Below are positions 8,026-16,196 of a stretch of 64,000 nucleotides of DNA, in pieces. The position numbers and the translations under genes were made by a program. Position 1 is the first letter of the stretch; each line of letters opens with the position of its first letter. The notes beneath the pieces were generated by a model that was given only the letters and a program-made list of their open reading frames with translations, searched no databases and had not been told where the DNA came from. The stretch comes from Vibrio fortis (lineage in GTDB: Bacteria; Pseudomonadota; Gammaproteobacteria; Enterobacterales; Vibrionaceae), in the NCBI RefSeq assembly GCF_024347475.1, contig NZ_AP025487.1:2480001-2544000 (forward strand), in the 5' to 3' direction.

Positions 8026-8751
8026 ATGATGTCTCGCATCGCCCTTCCACTTACCCTGATTATGACTGCCAGCTACCCCACTTTTGCTAGTGAAGAGTAC
8101 GGTATTGTCGGTGGTAGTCTTACCGTAGGTGAAAGCGTCTTTTCAACCAAGGACTCAACCCAGGTTGGTGCTACACCCAACCTTTTTTACTCAGGCCCTA
8201 TCGGATTTGTTGATGGCAGCTTAGCCAGTTGGCAAGCCTTACCCTACGTTGGCCTTTCTGGTCACTGGCGATTCGCTGAGGTATCTGACACTTTTACCGA
8301 CTTACCCAATGGTATAGAGGACAGAGATGGAAGTGGCGAACTCGGTATCACACTTGGCACTGTTGGCGCACGCGTAACCTTTCTTCACGATGTAACCTCA
8401 GAACACGAAGGCTATGAGATTCAACTGCACTTAGGGCGCACGTTTGATACGTGGAACCCTGCCTTTACCCTCACTCCCTATTTTGAAGTCGATTATCGCG
8501 ATGAAAAACTCTCTAATCATCTCTACGGAGTAAGTGCCGCGGAATCGATCGCATCAGGCCTAGCTGCTTTTGATGCTGATGGCACTTTTGTTTACGAGAC
8601 GGGGTTAATCGGGCTGTACGAATTTAGCCCTCACTGGATTGGTGTCAGTAAAGCAGAATTTATTCATCATGATACCAATAGCCCGCTTATTCAAAGAGAT
8701 GTGGGTTGGTCGTTGGAGGTTGGTTTAACCTATCGTTTCGCAGGCCTATAA
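8026..8751 (+). CDS. MipA/OmpV family outer-membrane protein
   Basis: The 241-residue product starts with a signal peptide (MMSRIALPLTLIMTASYPTFA, cleavage probably after Ala21). The mature part is rich in alternating aromatic and polar residues and ends in a Phe-containing strand (LEVGLTYRFAGL), as expected for an outer-membrane beta barrel. The pattern of strands (GGSLTVGESVF, FVDGSLASWQALPYVGLSG) fits the MipA/OmpV family, some members of which bind murein-synthesis proteins or are osmoregulated. The role here is not known. The ATG at 8026 is eight bases after a GGAG sequence. It is a single-gene unit with a terminator at 8801-8827. Confidence 0.78.
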   Translation: MMSRIALPLTLIMTASYPTFASEEYGIVGGSLTVGESVFSTKDSTQVGATPNLFYSGPIGFVDGSLASWQALPYVGLSGHWRFAEVSDTFTDLPNGIEDRDGSGELGITLGTVGARVTFLHDVTSEHEGYEIQLHLGRTFDTWNPAFTLTPYFEVDYRDEKLSNHLYGVSAAESIASGLAAFDADGTFVYETGLIGLYEFSPHWIGVSKAEFIHHDTNSPLIQRDVGWSLEVGLTYRFAGL

Positions 8752-8800
8752 CTGCATGAAACATGCTTTATCTCCCCATACCCTACAGATATATAAACAA

Positions 8801-8827
8801 AAAAGCCTGCACAGTGTGCAGGCTTTT
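8801..8827. terminator. Bidirectional terminator, OmpV-like gene and AbgT-family gene
   Basis: An 11-bp perfect inverted repeat (AAAAGCCTGCA) with a five-base loop, ending in T residues on both strands. It separates two convergent genes. Confidence 0.9.
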
Positions 8828-8855
8828 AAATACATCATGAATTCACGATTCAGTA

Positions 8856-10442
8856 CTAAGGCGTGTAGTAAGTTGCCGCACCAGGGCCTACAGGTAGACC
8901 GAATACGAATACCCACACGTAGAACATTAAGCTCCAGCCAACGATGAATACGATTGAGTATGGAAGCATAGTTGCAATCAGAGTACCAATACCTAGGTTC
9001 TTCATGTAACGCGTTGCTACAGCAAGGATAAGACCGAAGTAGCTCATCATTGGAGTAATGATGTTCGTTGTTGAATCACCGATACGGTAAGCCGCTTGAA
9101 TCGTTTCTGGTGCGTAACCAACAAGCATTAACATTGGAACGAAGATAGGTGCTGTTACTGCCCACTGAGCAGACGCTGAACCGATCATCAGGTTAATGAA
9201 GCCACACATTAGGATGAATGCGAAGAACAGCATTGGACCTGTTAGGCCGATGTCTTGCAGGAAGCTTGCACCCGCTACTGCGAATACTTGACCGAAGTTA
9301 GTCCACTTGAAGAAAGCAACAAACTGAGCAGCGAAGAATACAAGTACGATGTACATGCCCATAGAAGACATAGACTTAGACATTGCATCGATAACGTCGC
9401 GGTCAGTTTTCATTGTGCCAGTAACTTTACCGTAAACAAAACCAGGAACTGCGAAGAATACGAAGATGAACGCTACGATACTCTTAAGGAACGGAGAACC
9501 TGCTACCGTGCCCGCTGCAGAACGTAGAACACCGTCTTCAGGAACAATCGTCCAAGCAAGAAGAGCTGAAACGGCTAATACTGCGATACCTGCTAGCTTA
9601 AGACCTTTCTTTTCAACGTCTGTTAGCTTGCCCATTGAATCATTAGATAGGTCTTCAGACGCTTCTTCATCATTGTATTTGCCAAGCTTAGGCTCAACGA
9701 TTTTCTCAGTTACAAATGCACCGGTAATCGCAATGAAGAAAGTAGAAACAAACATGAAGTACCAGTTTGATTCAGGACCAACGGTGTAAGTCGGGTCGAT
9801 CATTTGTGCTGCTGTTTCTGTAATACCAGAAAGCAGTGGATCAACCGTACCAATTAGAAGGTTTGCAGAGTAACCACCAGATACACCAGCGAATGCTGCC
9901 GCTAGACCAGCAAGAGGGTGACGACCCAAAGAGTGGAATAGCATTGCTGCGAGTGGGATAAGTACCACGTAACCAAGCTCTGAAGCCGTGTTAGAAATGA
10001 TACCGGCGAATACTACAGTTACAGTAACCATGCGCTTAGATGCGCCCATTACCATGCCACGCATCGCTGCAGATAGTAGACCTGAGTGCTCAGCAATTGC
10101 TACACCTAGCATTGCAACAAGCACAGTACCTAATGGCGCAAAGCCAACAAAGTTTTTAACGAGATTCGTTACGATAAGTTGTAAGCCTTCAGCATTAAGT
10201 AAGCTTACAACGTGGATCATGCCGTCAGCAGCACGACCAGGAGCACCTTCTGGACGAGGGTCCATAACAGACACTTCAAAGTACCCTGCGATACCAGAAG
10301 TAACTAAGATTGCGACACAGAAGATTGCGAAAAGAGTGATCGGGTGGGGTAATAGATTCCCCAAATACTCAACACCATCGAGAAAACGGGTAAAAATAGG
10401 TTTCTTTGGCGAGTTGTTTTTTATTGAAGCTGATGAACTCAT
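8856..10442 (-). CDS. AbgT family transporter
   Basis: The 528-residue inner-membrane protein belongs to the AbgT family, named after the E. coli p-aminobenzoyl-glutamate importer; MtrF and YdaH of the same family are drug or p-aminobenzoate exporters. Many hydrophobic segments are visible. Family-typical blocks are the opening FTRFLDGVEYLGNLLPHPITLF, the GVSGGYSANLLIGTVDPLLSG re-entrant hairpin and SASAQWAVTAPIFVPMLML followed by RIGDSTTNIITPMMSYFGL. The substrate cannot be decided from sequence, since no abgA/abgB hydrolase genes are adjacent. I chose the ATG at 10442 because of an AAGGAGGG ribosome binding site. A palindrome at 10541-10559 may be its operator. Confidence 0.92.
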   Translation of the reverse strand: MSSSASIKNNSPKKPIFTRFLDGVEYLGNLLPHPITLFAIFCVAILVTSGIAGYFEVSVMDPRPEGAPGRAADGMIHVVSLLNAEGLQLIVTNLVKNFVGFAPLGTVLVAMLGVAIAEHSGLLSAAMRGMVMGASKRMVTVTVVFAGIISNTASELGYVVLIPLAAMLFHSLGRHPLAGLAAAFAGVSGGYSANLLIGTVDPLLSGITETAAQMIDPTYTVGPESNWYFMFVSTFFIAITGAFVTEKIVEPKLGKYNDEEASEDLSNDSMGKLTDVEKKGLKLAGIAVLAVSALLAWTIVPEDGVLRSAAGTVAGSPFLKSIVAFIFVFFAVPGFVYGKVTGTMKTDRDVIDAMSKSMSSMGMYIVLVFFAAQFVAFFKWTNFGQVFAVAGASFLQDIGLTGPMLFFAFILMCGFINLMIGSASAQWAVTAPIFVPMLMLVGYAPETIQAAYRIGDSTTNIITPMMSYFGLILAVATRYMKNLGIGTLIATMLPYSIVFIVGWSLMFYVWVFVFGLPVGPGAATYYTP

Positions 10443-10829
10443 CAGTTCCCTCCTTGTAGTGATTCCTATGCAAATGTGACAAAAATGTTCAAATTGCAGG
10501 CGCAGAGTACTCGACAAAACAGTCAATTAGAAATGCAAAATGTTACAAATTGTGTAACAAATCATATAAATTAACGCCATTCGAACAAAAAATTAGCAAA
10601 TAACACCAAATTAAATACAAATAACAGATTTATAATTCATATAAATACATTCATTCTGTTTATACGTTGTACCCTAACTACTTGATTCAACTGTGACTAA
10701 AATTACCTCGTACGATAAAAATCAGCCCAAAGCGGCTAAAATGCTCACTAGAAAAAGAGATCACCGCCCAGTAATGAAAAGTGTGACCTCATTTCCGATT
10801 TTTACATGCCTTTCACATGCCATTGACGC
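10443..10829. other. AT-rich intergenic region upstream of the AbgT-family gene
   Basis: About 390 bases, very AT-rich between 10540 and 10680, hold the promoter of the leftward transporter and the 3' flank of rpmJ2. Apart from the palindrome at 10541-10559 I see no gene or RNA. A rightward open frame at 10693-10878 has no coding character and runs antisense into rpmJ2. Confidence 0.6.
10541..10559. promoter_or_regulatory. Palindrome upstream of the AbgT-family gene (putative operator)
   Basis: TGTTACAAATTGTGTAACA has perfect 7-bp arms with a 5-bp spacer, about 100 bases before the transporter start. The regulator is unknown; it resembles but does not match a TyrR box. Confidence 0.45.
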
Positions 10830-10955
10830 TTACTTTTGCACCGCTTTAAATCTTGGGTTGCTTTTGCAGATCACATAAAGACGCCCTCTTCGCTTCACGA
10901 TTTGGCAATCTGGGTGGCGACTCTTAGCACTTTTTAGGGATTTAACGACCTTCAT
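10830..10955 (-). CDS. rpmJ2: 50S ribosomal protein L36, type B (zinc-independent)
   Basis: A 41-residue basic protein ([20 protein letters not shown], ending NPRFKAVQK) found by direct translation; it matches the YkgO form of L36. The classic L36 has four zinc ligands; this form retains only isolated Cys17 and Cys31, so it should not need zinc. Such paralogues replace the zinc forms when zinc is scarce, freeing zinc for other proteins. Its ATG follows the rpmE2 stop directly, so both are read from one message, as in E. coli ykgM-ykgO. The Zur box upstream of rpmE2 should control both. Confidence 0.95.
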   Translation of the reverse strand: MKVVKSLKSAKSRHPDCQIVKRRGRLYVICKSNPRFKAVQK

Positions 10956-11216
10956 TTACTTCTCTCCTTTGCTGAATTGACCAAATCGACGTGTAAAGTT
11001 CGCCACGCGACCTTCTTTATGAATCACGCGCTGCTTACCTGTGTAGAACGGGTGCGATTTCGATGACACTTCAATCGTGAAATACGGGTAGGTGTTACCA
11101 TCTTCCCACTCGATTGTGCGGTCAGTTTGCAGGGTCGAACCAATTAGAAAATACTCATCAACACTCGTATCGTGAAAAACAACTGTACGGTAGTCTGGGT
11201 GAATATTCGGTTTCAT
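10956..11216 (-). CDS. rpmE2: 50S ribosomal protein L31, type B (zinc-independent)
   Basis: The 86-residue protein is the YkgM form of L31 (start [20 protein letters not shown]). It lacks the CxxC zinc motif of the ordinary L31 and contains no cysteine at all. It substitutes for the zinc form in the large subunit during zinc limitation. It is the first gene of a two-gene unit with rpmJ2. A perfect Zur-type palindrome lies about 22-36 bases ahead of the start codon, with a perfect Fur-type palindrome just beyond it, so iron may also influence expression. Confidence 0.96.
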   Translation of the reverse strand: MKPNIHPDYRTVVFHDTSVDEYFLIGSTLQTDRTIEWEDGNTYPYFTIEVSSKSHPFYTGKQRVIHKEGRVANFTRRFGQFSKGEK

Positions 11217-11237
11217 CTCTTTACTCCATCATTTAAT

Positions 11238-11252
11238 TGTTATGATATAACA
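11238..11252. promoter_or_regulatory. Zur box upstream of rpmE2-rpmJ2
   Basis: TGTTATGATATAACA is a perfect 6-3-6 palindrome matching the core of the gammaproteobacterial Zur site. Its place just ahead of the zinc-free ribosomal genes is what is expected of a Zur operator. Confidence 0.88.
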
Positions 11253-11259
11253 TTGCAAA

Positions 11260-11274
11260 TGATAATTATTATCA
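11260..11274. promoter_or_regulatory. Fur-like box beside the Zur box
   Basis: TGATAATTATTATCA is a perfect 7-1-7 inverted repeat identical in form to the Fur consensus. It is seven bases from the Zur box, 44 bases from rpmE2 and 63 bases from trmO, so it could act on either gene. Confidence 0.7.
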
Positions 11275-11336
11275 AAAGAAACACAAGCGGTTTTATGATA
11301 TTTTTGCGGCAAAGAGTAAGTTGAGACGCCTAAACC

Positions 11337-12032
11337 ATGTACACAATTGAGCCAATTGGTTTCATCGAGTCGCCATATAAAGAGAAATTTGCTGTACCTA
11401 GACAGCCAAGATTAGTACCTTCCGCTCGCGCAAGAGTCAGATTATCAGGCGCGGCCAATTGCTTAGAGTCGGTACGAGAAATCGAACAATTCAGTCATGT
11501 GTGGTTGCTATTTCTATTCGACCAAAATTTACAAGCTGGTTGGAAACCGACAGTTCGTCCACCACGTTTGGGCGGCAACGATAGAATTGGTGTATTTGCG
11601 TCTAGAGCTACTTTTAGGCCAAACGGTATTGGAATGTCAGCCATTGAATTAAAAGGTGTCACGCAAGACAAAGGTCAAACCTACTTAGAGTTAGGCAGCG
11701 TTGATCTCGTCGATGGCACACCGATTATCGATATCAAACCTTATATCCCCTACTCAGATTCAATTCCTAACGCCGCCGGAGGATTTGCTGCAGAAGAGCC
11801 GGCGACATTAGAAGTTAATTTCTCACAACAAGCGCAGCAAAAGCTCAATCAACATCCAAATGGCCGCCATATGATCGCCGTGATCAAAGAGGTACTTGCC
11901 CAAGATCCTCGCCCTGCTTATAAGAAAGGTAAGCCAGATCCCAAAGAATATGCGGTAAATTTGTTCGATCTGAACGTGAAATTCACAGTTGAAGCACTTT
12001 TCATCAATGTTACTGACATTGAACGCTTTTGA
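11337..12032 (+). CDS. trmO: tRNA (N6-threonylcarbamoyladenosine(37)-N6)-methyltransferase TrmO
   Basis: TrmO adds a methyl group to t6A37 of threonine tRNAs using S-adenosylmethionine. The 231-residue protein begins with the family motif IEPIGFIESPYKEKFAVPRQ and contains RPPRLGGNDRIGVFASRATFRPN-type sequence around residues 78-100, with the conserved SRATFRPNPIG-like loop that binds the cofactor. The later VDGTPIIDIKPYIPYSD segment is also typical of the TsaA/YaeB family. It is divergent from rpmE2; the Fur-like box sits between them. In many gammaproteobacteria trmO lies beside proS, as here. Confidence 0.95.
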   Translation: MYTIEPIGFIESPYKEKFAVPRQPRLVPSARARVRLSGAANCLESVREIEQFSHVWLLFLFDQNLQAGWKPTVRPPRLGGNDRIGVFASRATFRPNGIGMSAIELKGVTQDKGQTYLELGSVDLVDGTPIIDIKPYIPYSDSIPNAAGGFAAEEPATLEVNFSQQAQQKLNQHPNGRHMIAVIKEVLAQDPRPAYKKGKPDPKEYAVNLFDLNVKFTVEALFINVTDIERF

Positions 12033-12132
12033 GATCCCAAATAGGCTGATATTATATGCGGCTAAATCGGATTTATTGTGGCAACAGCTACAGTGAATTT
12101 TCTTTAATTTATGATGAAACGGATACCATAGA

Positions 12133-13851
12133 ATGCGTACCAGTAACTATCTTCTTTCTACTCTGAAAGAGACTCCAAACGACGCAGAAGTTATCAGCCA
12201 CCAGCTGATGCTACGTGCAGGTATGATCCGTAAGCTAGCTTCAGGTTTATACACTTGGCTACCTACCGGTCTGCGTGTACTGCGTAAAGTCGAAAACATC
12301 GTTCGCCAAGAGATCGATAATGCAGGTGCAGTTGAGACTTTAATGCCCGTAGTGCAGCCGTTTGAACTATGGGAAGAGACTGGTCGTAGCGAAAAAATGG
12401 GCCCAGAGCTTCTTCGCTTTACTGATCGTCATTCACGTCCGTTTGTTCTTAGCCCAACAGCTGAAGAAGTGGTAACTAGCCTAGTTCGTAACGAAGTAAA
12501 CTCTTATAAACAGCTGCCACTGAACCTGTACCAAATTCAAACTAAGTTCCGTGATGAGCGCCGCCCACGTTTCGGCGTAATGCGTTCACGTGAATTCTTA
12601 ATGATGGATGCATACAGCTTCGATATCGACAAAGAAGGCCTAGAAAAGTCTTACCAAGCAATGCACGATGCTTACTGTAAAGCGTTCGACCGCATGGGTC
12701 TTGAGTACCGTCCAGTACTTGCTGACTCTGGCGCTATCGGTGGTAGTGGTTCTCAAGAGTTCCACGTACTAGCAGAAAGTGGGGAAGACCTAATCGCATT
12801 CTCTACAGAATCTGATTACGCGGCAAACATCGAAAAAGCAGAAGCACTTGCTCCTACTGAAGAAGCGGCTGCACCAACTCAAGAGATGGAACTGGTTGAT
12901 ACGCCAAACGCGAAAACTATCGCAGAGTTGGTAGAGCAACACGGCCTAGCGATTGAGAAAACCGTTAAGACTCTATTTGTTAAAGCTTCTGATGAAGTAG
13001 ATGCAGACATCATTGCTCTTATCATCCGTGGTGACCACGAGCTAAACGAAGTGAAAGCAGAAAACCTTCCACAAGTTGCTTCTCCACTAGAGATGGCATC
13101 TGAAGAAGAGATTCGCGCACTAGTTGGCGCTGGCCCAGGTTCACTTGGTCCTGTAGGCCTAGAGCTACCATTCATCGTTGACCGCTCTGTTGCTGTAATG
13201 AGTGACTTTGGCGCTGGTGCAAACATCGACGGCAAACACTACTTCGGTATTAACTGGGGTCGTGACGTTGAGCTTGCTCAAGTAGAAGATCTACGTAACG
13301 TTATCGAAGGTGACCTAAGCCCATGTGGTAAAGGTACTCTGCAACTTAAACGTGGTATCGAAGTGGGTCACATCTTCCAACTTGGTAATGTGTATTCAGA
13401 AGCAATGAATGCTGCTGTTCTTGGTCCAGACGGTAAAAACACTATCCTAGAGATGGGTTGTTACGGTATCGGTGTTTCTCGTGTAGTTGCTTCTGCAATT
13501 GAACAGAACCACGACAAATACGGCATCATCTGGCCAGACGCACTAGCGCCTTTCCAAGTAGCTATCGTACCAATGAACATGCACAAGTCTGAAGAAGTGA
13601 AAGCGGCGGCTGAGAAGCTATACGCTGAACTGACAGCTATGGGTATCGAAGTACTGTTCGATGACCGTAAAGAGCGTCCAGGGGTAATGTTCTCTGACAT
13701 CGAGCTGATCGGTATCCCTCACACTATCGTGATCGGCGATCGCTCAATGAAAGAAGGCAACTTCGAATACAAGAACCGTCGCGAAGGCACTAAAGAAGCT
13801 GTCGCAATGGATTCAATTGTTGAGCACGTAACGGCTCAGTTTGCTAAATAA
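12133..13851 (+). CDS. proS: Proline-tRNA ligase
   Basis: Class II synthetase that attaches proline to tRNA-Pro in the cytoplasm. The 572-residue product has the bacterial layout: catalytic core with motif 2 ([17 protein letters not shown], about residues 139-155), an inserted editing domain at about 220-400 that clears mischarged Ala-tRNA, motif 3 ([13 protein letters not shown]) and a C-terminal anticodon-binding domain ([15 protein letters not shown] onward). The length equals that of E. coli ProS. Codon use is highly biased, as for a strongly expressed gene. It is followed by a short tandem repeat and a terminator. Confidence 0.99.
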   Translation: MRTSNYLLSTLKETPNDAEVISHQLMLRAGMIRKLASGLYTWLPTGLRVLRKVENIVRQEIDNAGAVETLMPVVQPFELWEETGRSEKMGPELLRFTDRHSRPFVLSPTAEEVVTSLVRNEVNSYKQLPLNLYQIQTKFRDERRPRFGVMRSREFLMMDAYSFDIDKEGLEKSYQAMHDAYCKAFDRMGLEYRPVLADSGAIGGSGSQEFHVLAESGEDLIAFSTESDYAANIEKAEALAPTEEAAAPTQEMELVDTPNAKTIAELVEQHGLAIEKTVKTLFVKASDEVDADIIALIIRGDHELNEVKAENLPQVASPLEMASEEEIRALVGAGPGSLGPVGLELPFIVDRSVAVMSDFGAGANIDGKHYFGINWGRDVELAQVEDLRNVIEGDLSPCGKGTLQLKRGIEVGHIFQLGNVYSEAMNAAVLGPDGKNTILEMGCYGIGVSRVVASAIEQNHDKYGIIWPDALAPFQVAIVPMNMHKSEEVKAAAEKLYAELTAMGIEVLFDDRKERPGVMFSDIELIGIPHTIVIGDRSMKEGNFEYKNRREGTKEAVAMDSIVEHVTAQFAK

Positions 13852-13862
13852 GCAGATCGTCA

Positions 13863-13920
13863 TCAATTGAATTCCTATTCAATTGAATTCCTATTCAATT
13901 GAATTCCTATTCAATTGAAA
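13863..13920. repeat. 16-bp tandem repeat, 3.6 copies, after proS
   Basis: The unit TCAATTGAATTCCTAT is repeated without error at 13863, 13879 and 13895, with a partial fourth copy from 13911. The core CAATTGAATT is nearly palindromic. It lies between the proS stop and its terminator. Confidence 0.95.
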
Positions 13921-13942
13921 TCGTGTTCGATTAAAACCCCAA

Positions 13943-13968
13943 AAGGCTGCCACATGGCGGCCTTTTTT
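13943..13968 (+). terminator. Terminator after proS
   Basis: AAGGCTGCCA and TGGCGGCCTT pair (one G-U) around a two-base loop and run into a stretch of T residues. Confidence 0.88.
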
Positions 13969-14095
13969 ATCCCTCCTGCTTTTGCCTCTCTTCCCCAAAC
14001 TGAATGTAAATCGTTGTAAGTTAATCCTCGGTTCATCTTCGAGGACGTATAGTGAATCTCAAGACAATTCCAACGTGTTTATTTCTGGAGGTTCC

Positions 14096-14764
14096 ATGGA
14101 TATCAAAAGTTTACTTAACCAAGCACTGCAGTCGGATCTGGTAAAACAAGGCAGCCAGAAACTCTCTCAAGGCTCCTCTAGCTTAAGCGGACTGACCCAA
14201 GACAAAGGTAAACTTGGGGCTCTCGGTGCTGGCGCCATTGGCGGTGGGCTGTTAGGCGCATTGATGGGGTCAAAGAAAACCAAGAAAATCGGTAAAAAGG
14301 CCGTTGGTATTGGCGGCGCGGCCGCACTCGGCGCTTTAGCTTACAAGGTGTATAACGACTACCAAGCTAAACAGGGCACACCGGACTCTTCACCTCAAGC
14401 GACATTCAATGAGCAGGACTCTAATCATAACCTGCTGATTCTACGATCAATGATCGCCGCTTCCAAAGCAGATGGACATGTCGACGAGGAAGAGATGACA
14501 AAGATAGAGCAAGCTGTCGAGAACATGGGCGCGGACTATCAACTGACCAAGCTAGTTTCAGAAGAGCTGCATAAGCCGCTTGATCCTAGCGACATTGCGC
14601 AGCTCGCCACCAGCCCGCAACAAGCAAGCGAAATCTACCTCGCTTCGTTGATCGTGGTTGATGAGCAAAACTTTATGGAAAAAGCGTATTTGAAAGAGCT
14701 CGCACGCCAGTTAAACCTAGCCGATGAAGTGAAACTGCAGCTAGAACAACAGGTCACAATTTAA
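14096..14764 (+). CDS. DUF533 family (YebE/TerB-like) inner-membrane protein
   Basis: The 222-residue protein starts at the ATG after a TGGAGGTT ribosome binding site. Residues about 36-90 are rich in Gly and Ala (LGALGAGAIGGGLLGALMG, VGIGGAAALGALAYKVYND) and probably form one or two short membrane segments. Residues about 105-222 form a TerB-like helical domain with acidic residues (MIAASKADGHVDEEEMTKIE) that could bind metal. This is the DUF533 family, typified by E. coli YebE; its function is unknown. An alternative longer frame starting near 13982 overlaps the proS terminator and lacks a ribosome binding site. Confidence 0.87.
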   Translation: MDIKSLLNQALQSDLVKQGSQKLSQGSSSLSGLTQDKGKLGALGAGAIGGGLLGALMGSKKTKKIGKKAVGIGGAAALGALAYKVYNDYQAKQGTPDSSPQATFNEQDSNHNLLILRSMIAASKADGHVDEEEMTKIEQAVENMGADYQLTKLVSEELHKPLDPSDIAQLATSPQQASEIYLASLIVVDEQNFMEKAYLKELARQLNLADEVKLQLEQQVTI

Positions 14765-14883
14765 CCTCGCAAAATGAGAGCTTGAGCAAGAACAAACTAA
14801 ACCGAGTTTTCGTTGAATGCGCTTTGTTTTTGCTTTTCTCTGTGTGTATATTGAGAGAAGTTATCATTTAGTTAGGTATAGAA

Positions 14884-15087
14884 ATGAAAGTATACGATTG
14901 TTGTGATTTAGTGCGTGAGCTTTATTCTCAAATCGGTAGTGGCGATCAGGGTTACATCCCTCAAGCGATTACATGTGCAGTGAAAACACTCAATGACTTG
15001 GCAGCCGATGAGTCTCTTCCACACGAAGCGCGTGAACGCGCCGCCTTTGCTGCAGCGAATTTACTGATCTCTGATTTCGAGGACTAA
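14884..15087 (+). CDS. yaeP: YaeP family protein (UPF0253)
   Basis: This 67-residue acidic protein matches the UPF0253 family ([24 protein letters not shown], ending [11 protein letters not shown]). E. coli YaeP is nearly the same length and lies beside rof, also in the region of proS and yaeB (trmO). Function is unknown. It is followed after one base by the DUF4250 gene, so the two form a coupled pair. Confidence 0.93.
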   Translation: MKVYDCCDLVRELYSQIGSGDQGYIPQAITCAVKTLNDLAADESLPHEARERAAFAAANLLISDFED

Positions 15088-15088
15088 T

Positions 15089-15280
15089 ATGAATTTAGCG
15101 AATTTTGAAACCATGGATCCAGTGATGCTGATGAGCATTGTTAACATGAAGCTACGTGACGACTTCTCTGGCGACCTCGATAAACTCGCTAACTTCTTCG
15201 ATATTGATAAAGCTGCACTCGAAGCAAAACTTGCAACCGCGGGCTTTGAATTCCTACCAGAAGCGAAACAATTTCGATAA
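15089..15280 (+). CDS. DUF4250 family small protein
   Basis: A 63-residue acidic protein (MNLANFETMDPVMLMSIVNM start) that I recognise as the DUF4250 family, of unknown function. The helical pattern with FFDIDKAALEAKLATAGFEF suggests a small helix-turn-helix-like fold, without clear DNA-binding residues. Its ATG lies one base after the yaeP stop, with a GAGGA site inside the end of yaeP. A terminator follows at 15302-15326. Confidence 0.88.
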   Translation: MNLANFETMDPVMLMSIVNMKLRDDFSGDLDKLANFFDIDKAALEAKLATAGFEFLPEAKQFR

Positions 15281-15301
15281 ATCTTAGTTCAGACTGATAA
15301 A

Positions 15302-15326
15302 GGCCAACCTCGTGTTGGTCTTTTTT
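15302..15326 (+). terminator. Terminator after yaeP-DUF4250
   Basis: GGCCAAC pairs with GTTGGTC (one G-U) and is followed by six T residues. Confidence 0.85.
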
Positions 15327-15495
15327 GTTGGCGCCAGTTAAAAGCAAAAAACTTATATAAATTATAAATTTGCGCCTATACTTTTATATCTTTATGTCTA
15401 CTCACGCTCCTTGAGTCGAAGCCTGTCGTTGTAAAAGCTACCCGAAGCAGGAAGCAAGAATCATCGCTAAAAAGAATAAAGGTGAAGGATCAATA

Positions 15496-15825
15496 ATGAA
15501 AAAACTCGGACTTTTAACAGTGTTTACTGCAACACTCATCACTGCAGGTTGCGCTTCCAACAGTCAGCAAGACAATTTCCGCGAAGCCTCTTTTGAACTG
15601 TGTAATACAGAAGTCGAACTCTATTCAGTAAGTCATGACGAAAGAGTCCGCATCGTCTGCTCTGACGGCTCCAAGTTCGCTTTAAGCAGTGAAGATACAC
15701 TGGAAGTCATGCGCGATATCAACATCGACTACTGTGATGGCGAAGGCTTAGGCAAGTTCAGTGAAAGCCGCCATTACTACTCATTCAAGTGTAAATCAGG
15801 CACCCTACTCAGCATCAAAAAGTAG
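15496..15825 (+). CDS. Small predicted lipoprotein
   Basis: A 109-residue product with a lipoprotein signal: MKKLGLLTVFTATLITAGC, with lipobox T-A-G and Cys19. The residue after the Cys is Ala, so outer-membrane sorting is expected. The mature part of about 90 residues contains three further Cys (CNTEVELYSV, RIVCSDGSKF, FKCKSGTLL) that may form a disulphide. I do not recognise a family. AAAGGTGAAGGA lies shortly ahead of the ATG. It is a single-gene unit with a terminator at 15845-15876. Confidence 0.78.
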   Translation: MKKLGLLTVFTATLITAGCASNSQQDNFREASFELCNTEVELYSVSHDERVRIVCSDGSKFALSSEDTLEVMRDINIDYCDGEGLGKFSESRHYYSFKCKSGTLLSIKK

Positions 15826-15844
15826 AACCGACACAAACAAATAC

Positions 15845-15876
15845 AAAGGGTTAACGTAAATATATTAACCCTTTTT
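15845..15876 (+). terminator. Terminator after the small lipoprotein
   Basis: AAAGGGTTAA and TTAACCCTTT form a 10-bp stem with a ten-base AT-rich loop and end in five T residues. Confidence 0.8.
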
Positions 15877-15929
15877 AATACCTGCCTGTTTTTTCCGTTA
15901 GCTCATAGTTCACCAGATACAAAAAAGGC

Positions 15930-16192
15930 CCCAAAAAGGACCTTTAAAACTCTTTTTCAAAGTAGATAAGCGAAGTTCAAGGAGCTCACACGGAATTTGC
16001 GCTAGCAAATGAGTATGTGCGACACAGAAATTCGCTCATGCTCTAAGCATTTCTATACCAATAAAAAAGGGACTCAATGAGCCCCTTTAAAAGTGTTTTT
16101 CAAAGTAGTTGTTTGAAATTCTAGGAGAGCACGCGGAGCTTACGAATGTAAGTGAGCATGGTCGACAACGAAGTTCAAATTACTACGCAGAA
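15930..16192. repeat. Two diverged copies of a stem-loop element downstream of glyA
   Basis: About 115 bases occur twice. A terminator-like hairpin leads into 15941-15965 and 16084-16108, which share 23 of 25 bases (CCTTTAAAA, TTTTTCAAAGTAG). Both copies continue with matching GAAGTTCAAGGAG/GAAATTCTAGGAG, CACACGGA/CACGCGGA and a small hairpin followed by TGAGTATG/TGAGCATG. In each copy the outer parts can pair (GCGAAGTTC with GAAATTCGC; GTTTGAAATTC with GAAGTTCAAA). No coding potential is seen. The elements fill the 370-base gap between the lipoprotein gene and glyA. Confidence 0.72.
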
Positions 16193-16196
16193 AAAA

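Noticed and set aside
9255..10479. Open frames antisense to the AbgT-family gene
   Set aside because: They mirror the transporter codons on the other strand and resemble no protein family; the transporter is well supported.
10693..10878. Open frame of 61 codons on the plus strand
   Set aside because: It overlaps the real rpmJ2 gene in antisense and has no ribosome binding site or family match.
13982..14095. N-terminal extension of the DUF533 protein
   Set aside because: The upstream part begins next to the proS terminator, lacks a ribosome binding site and reads unlike the family; TGGAGG at the internal ATG decides the start.
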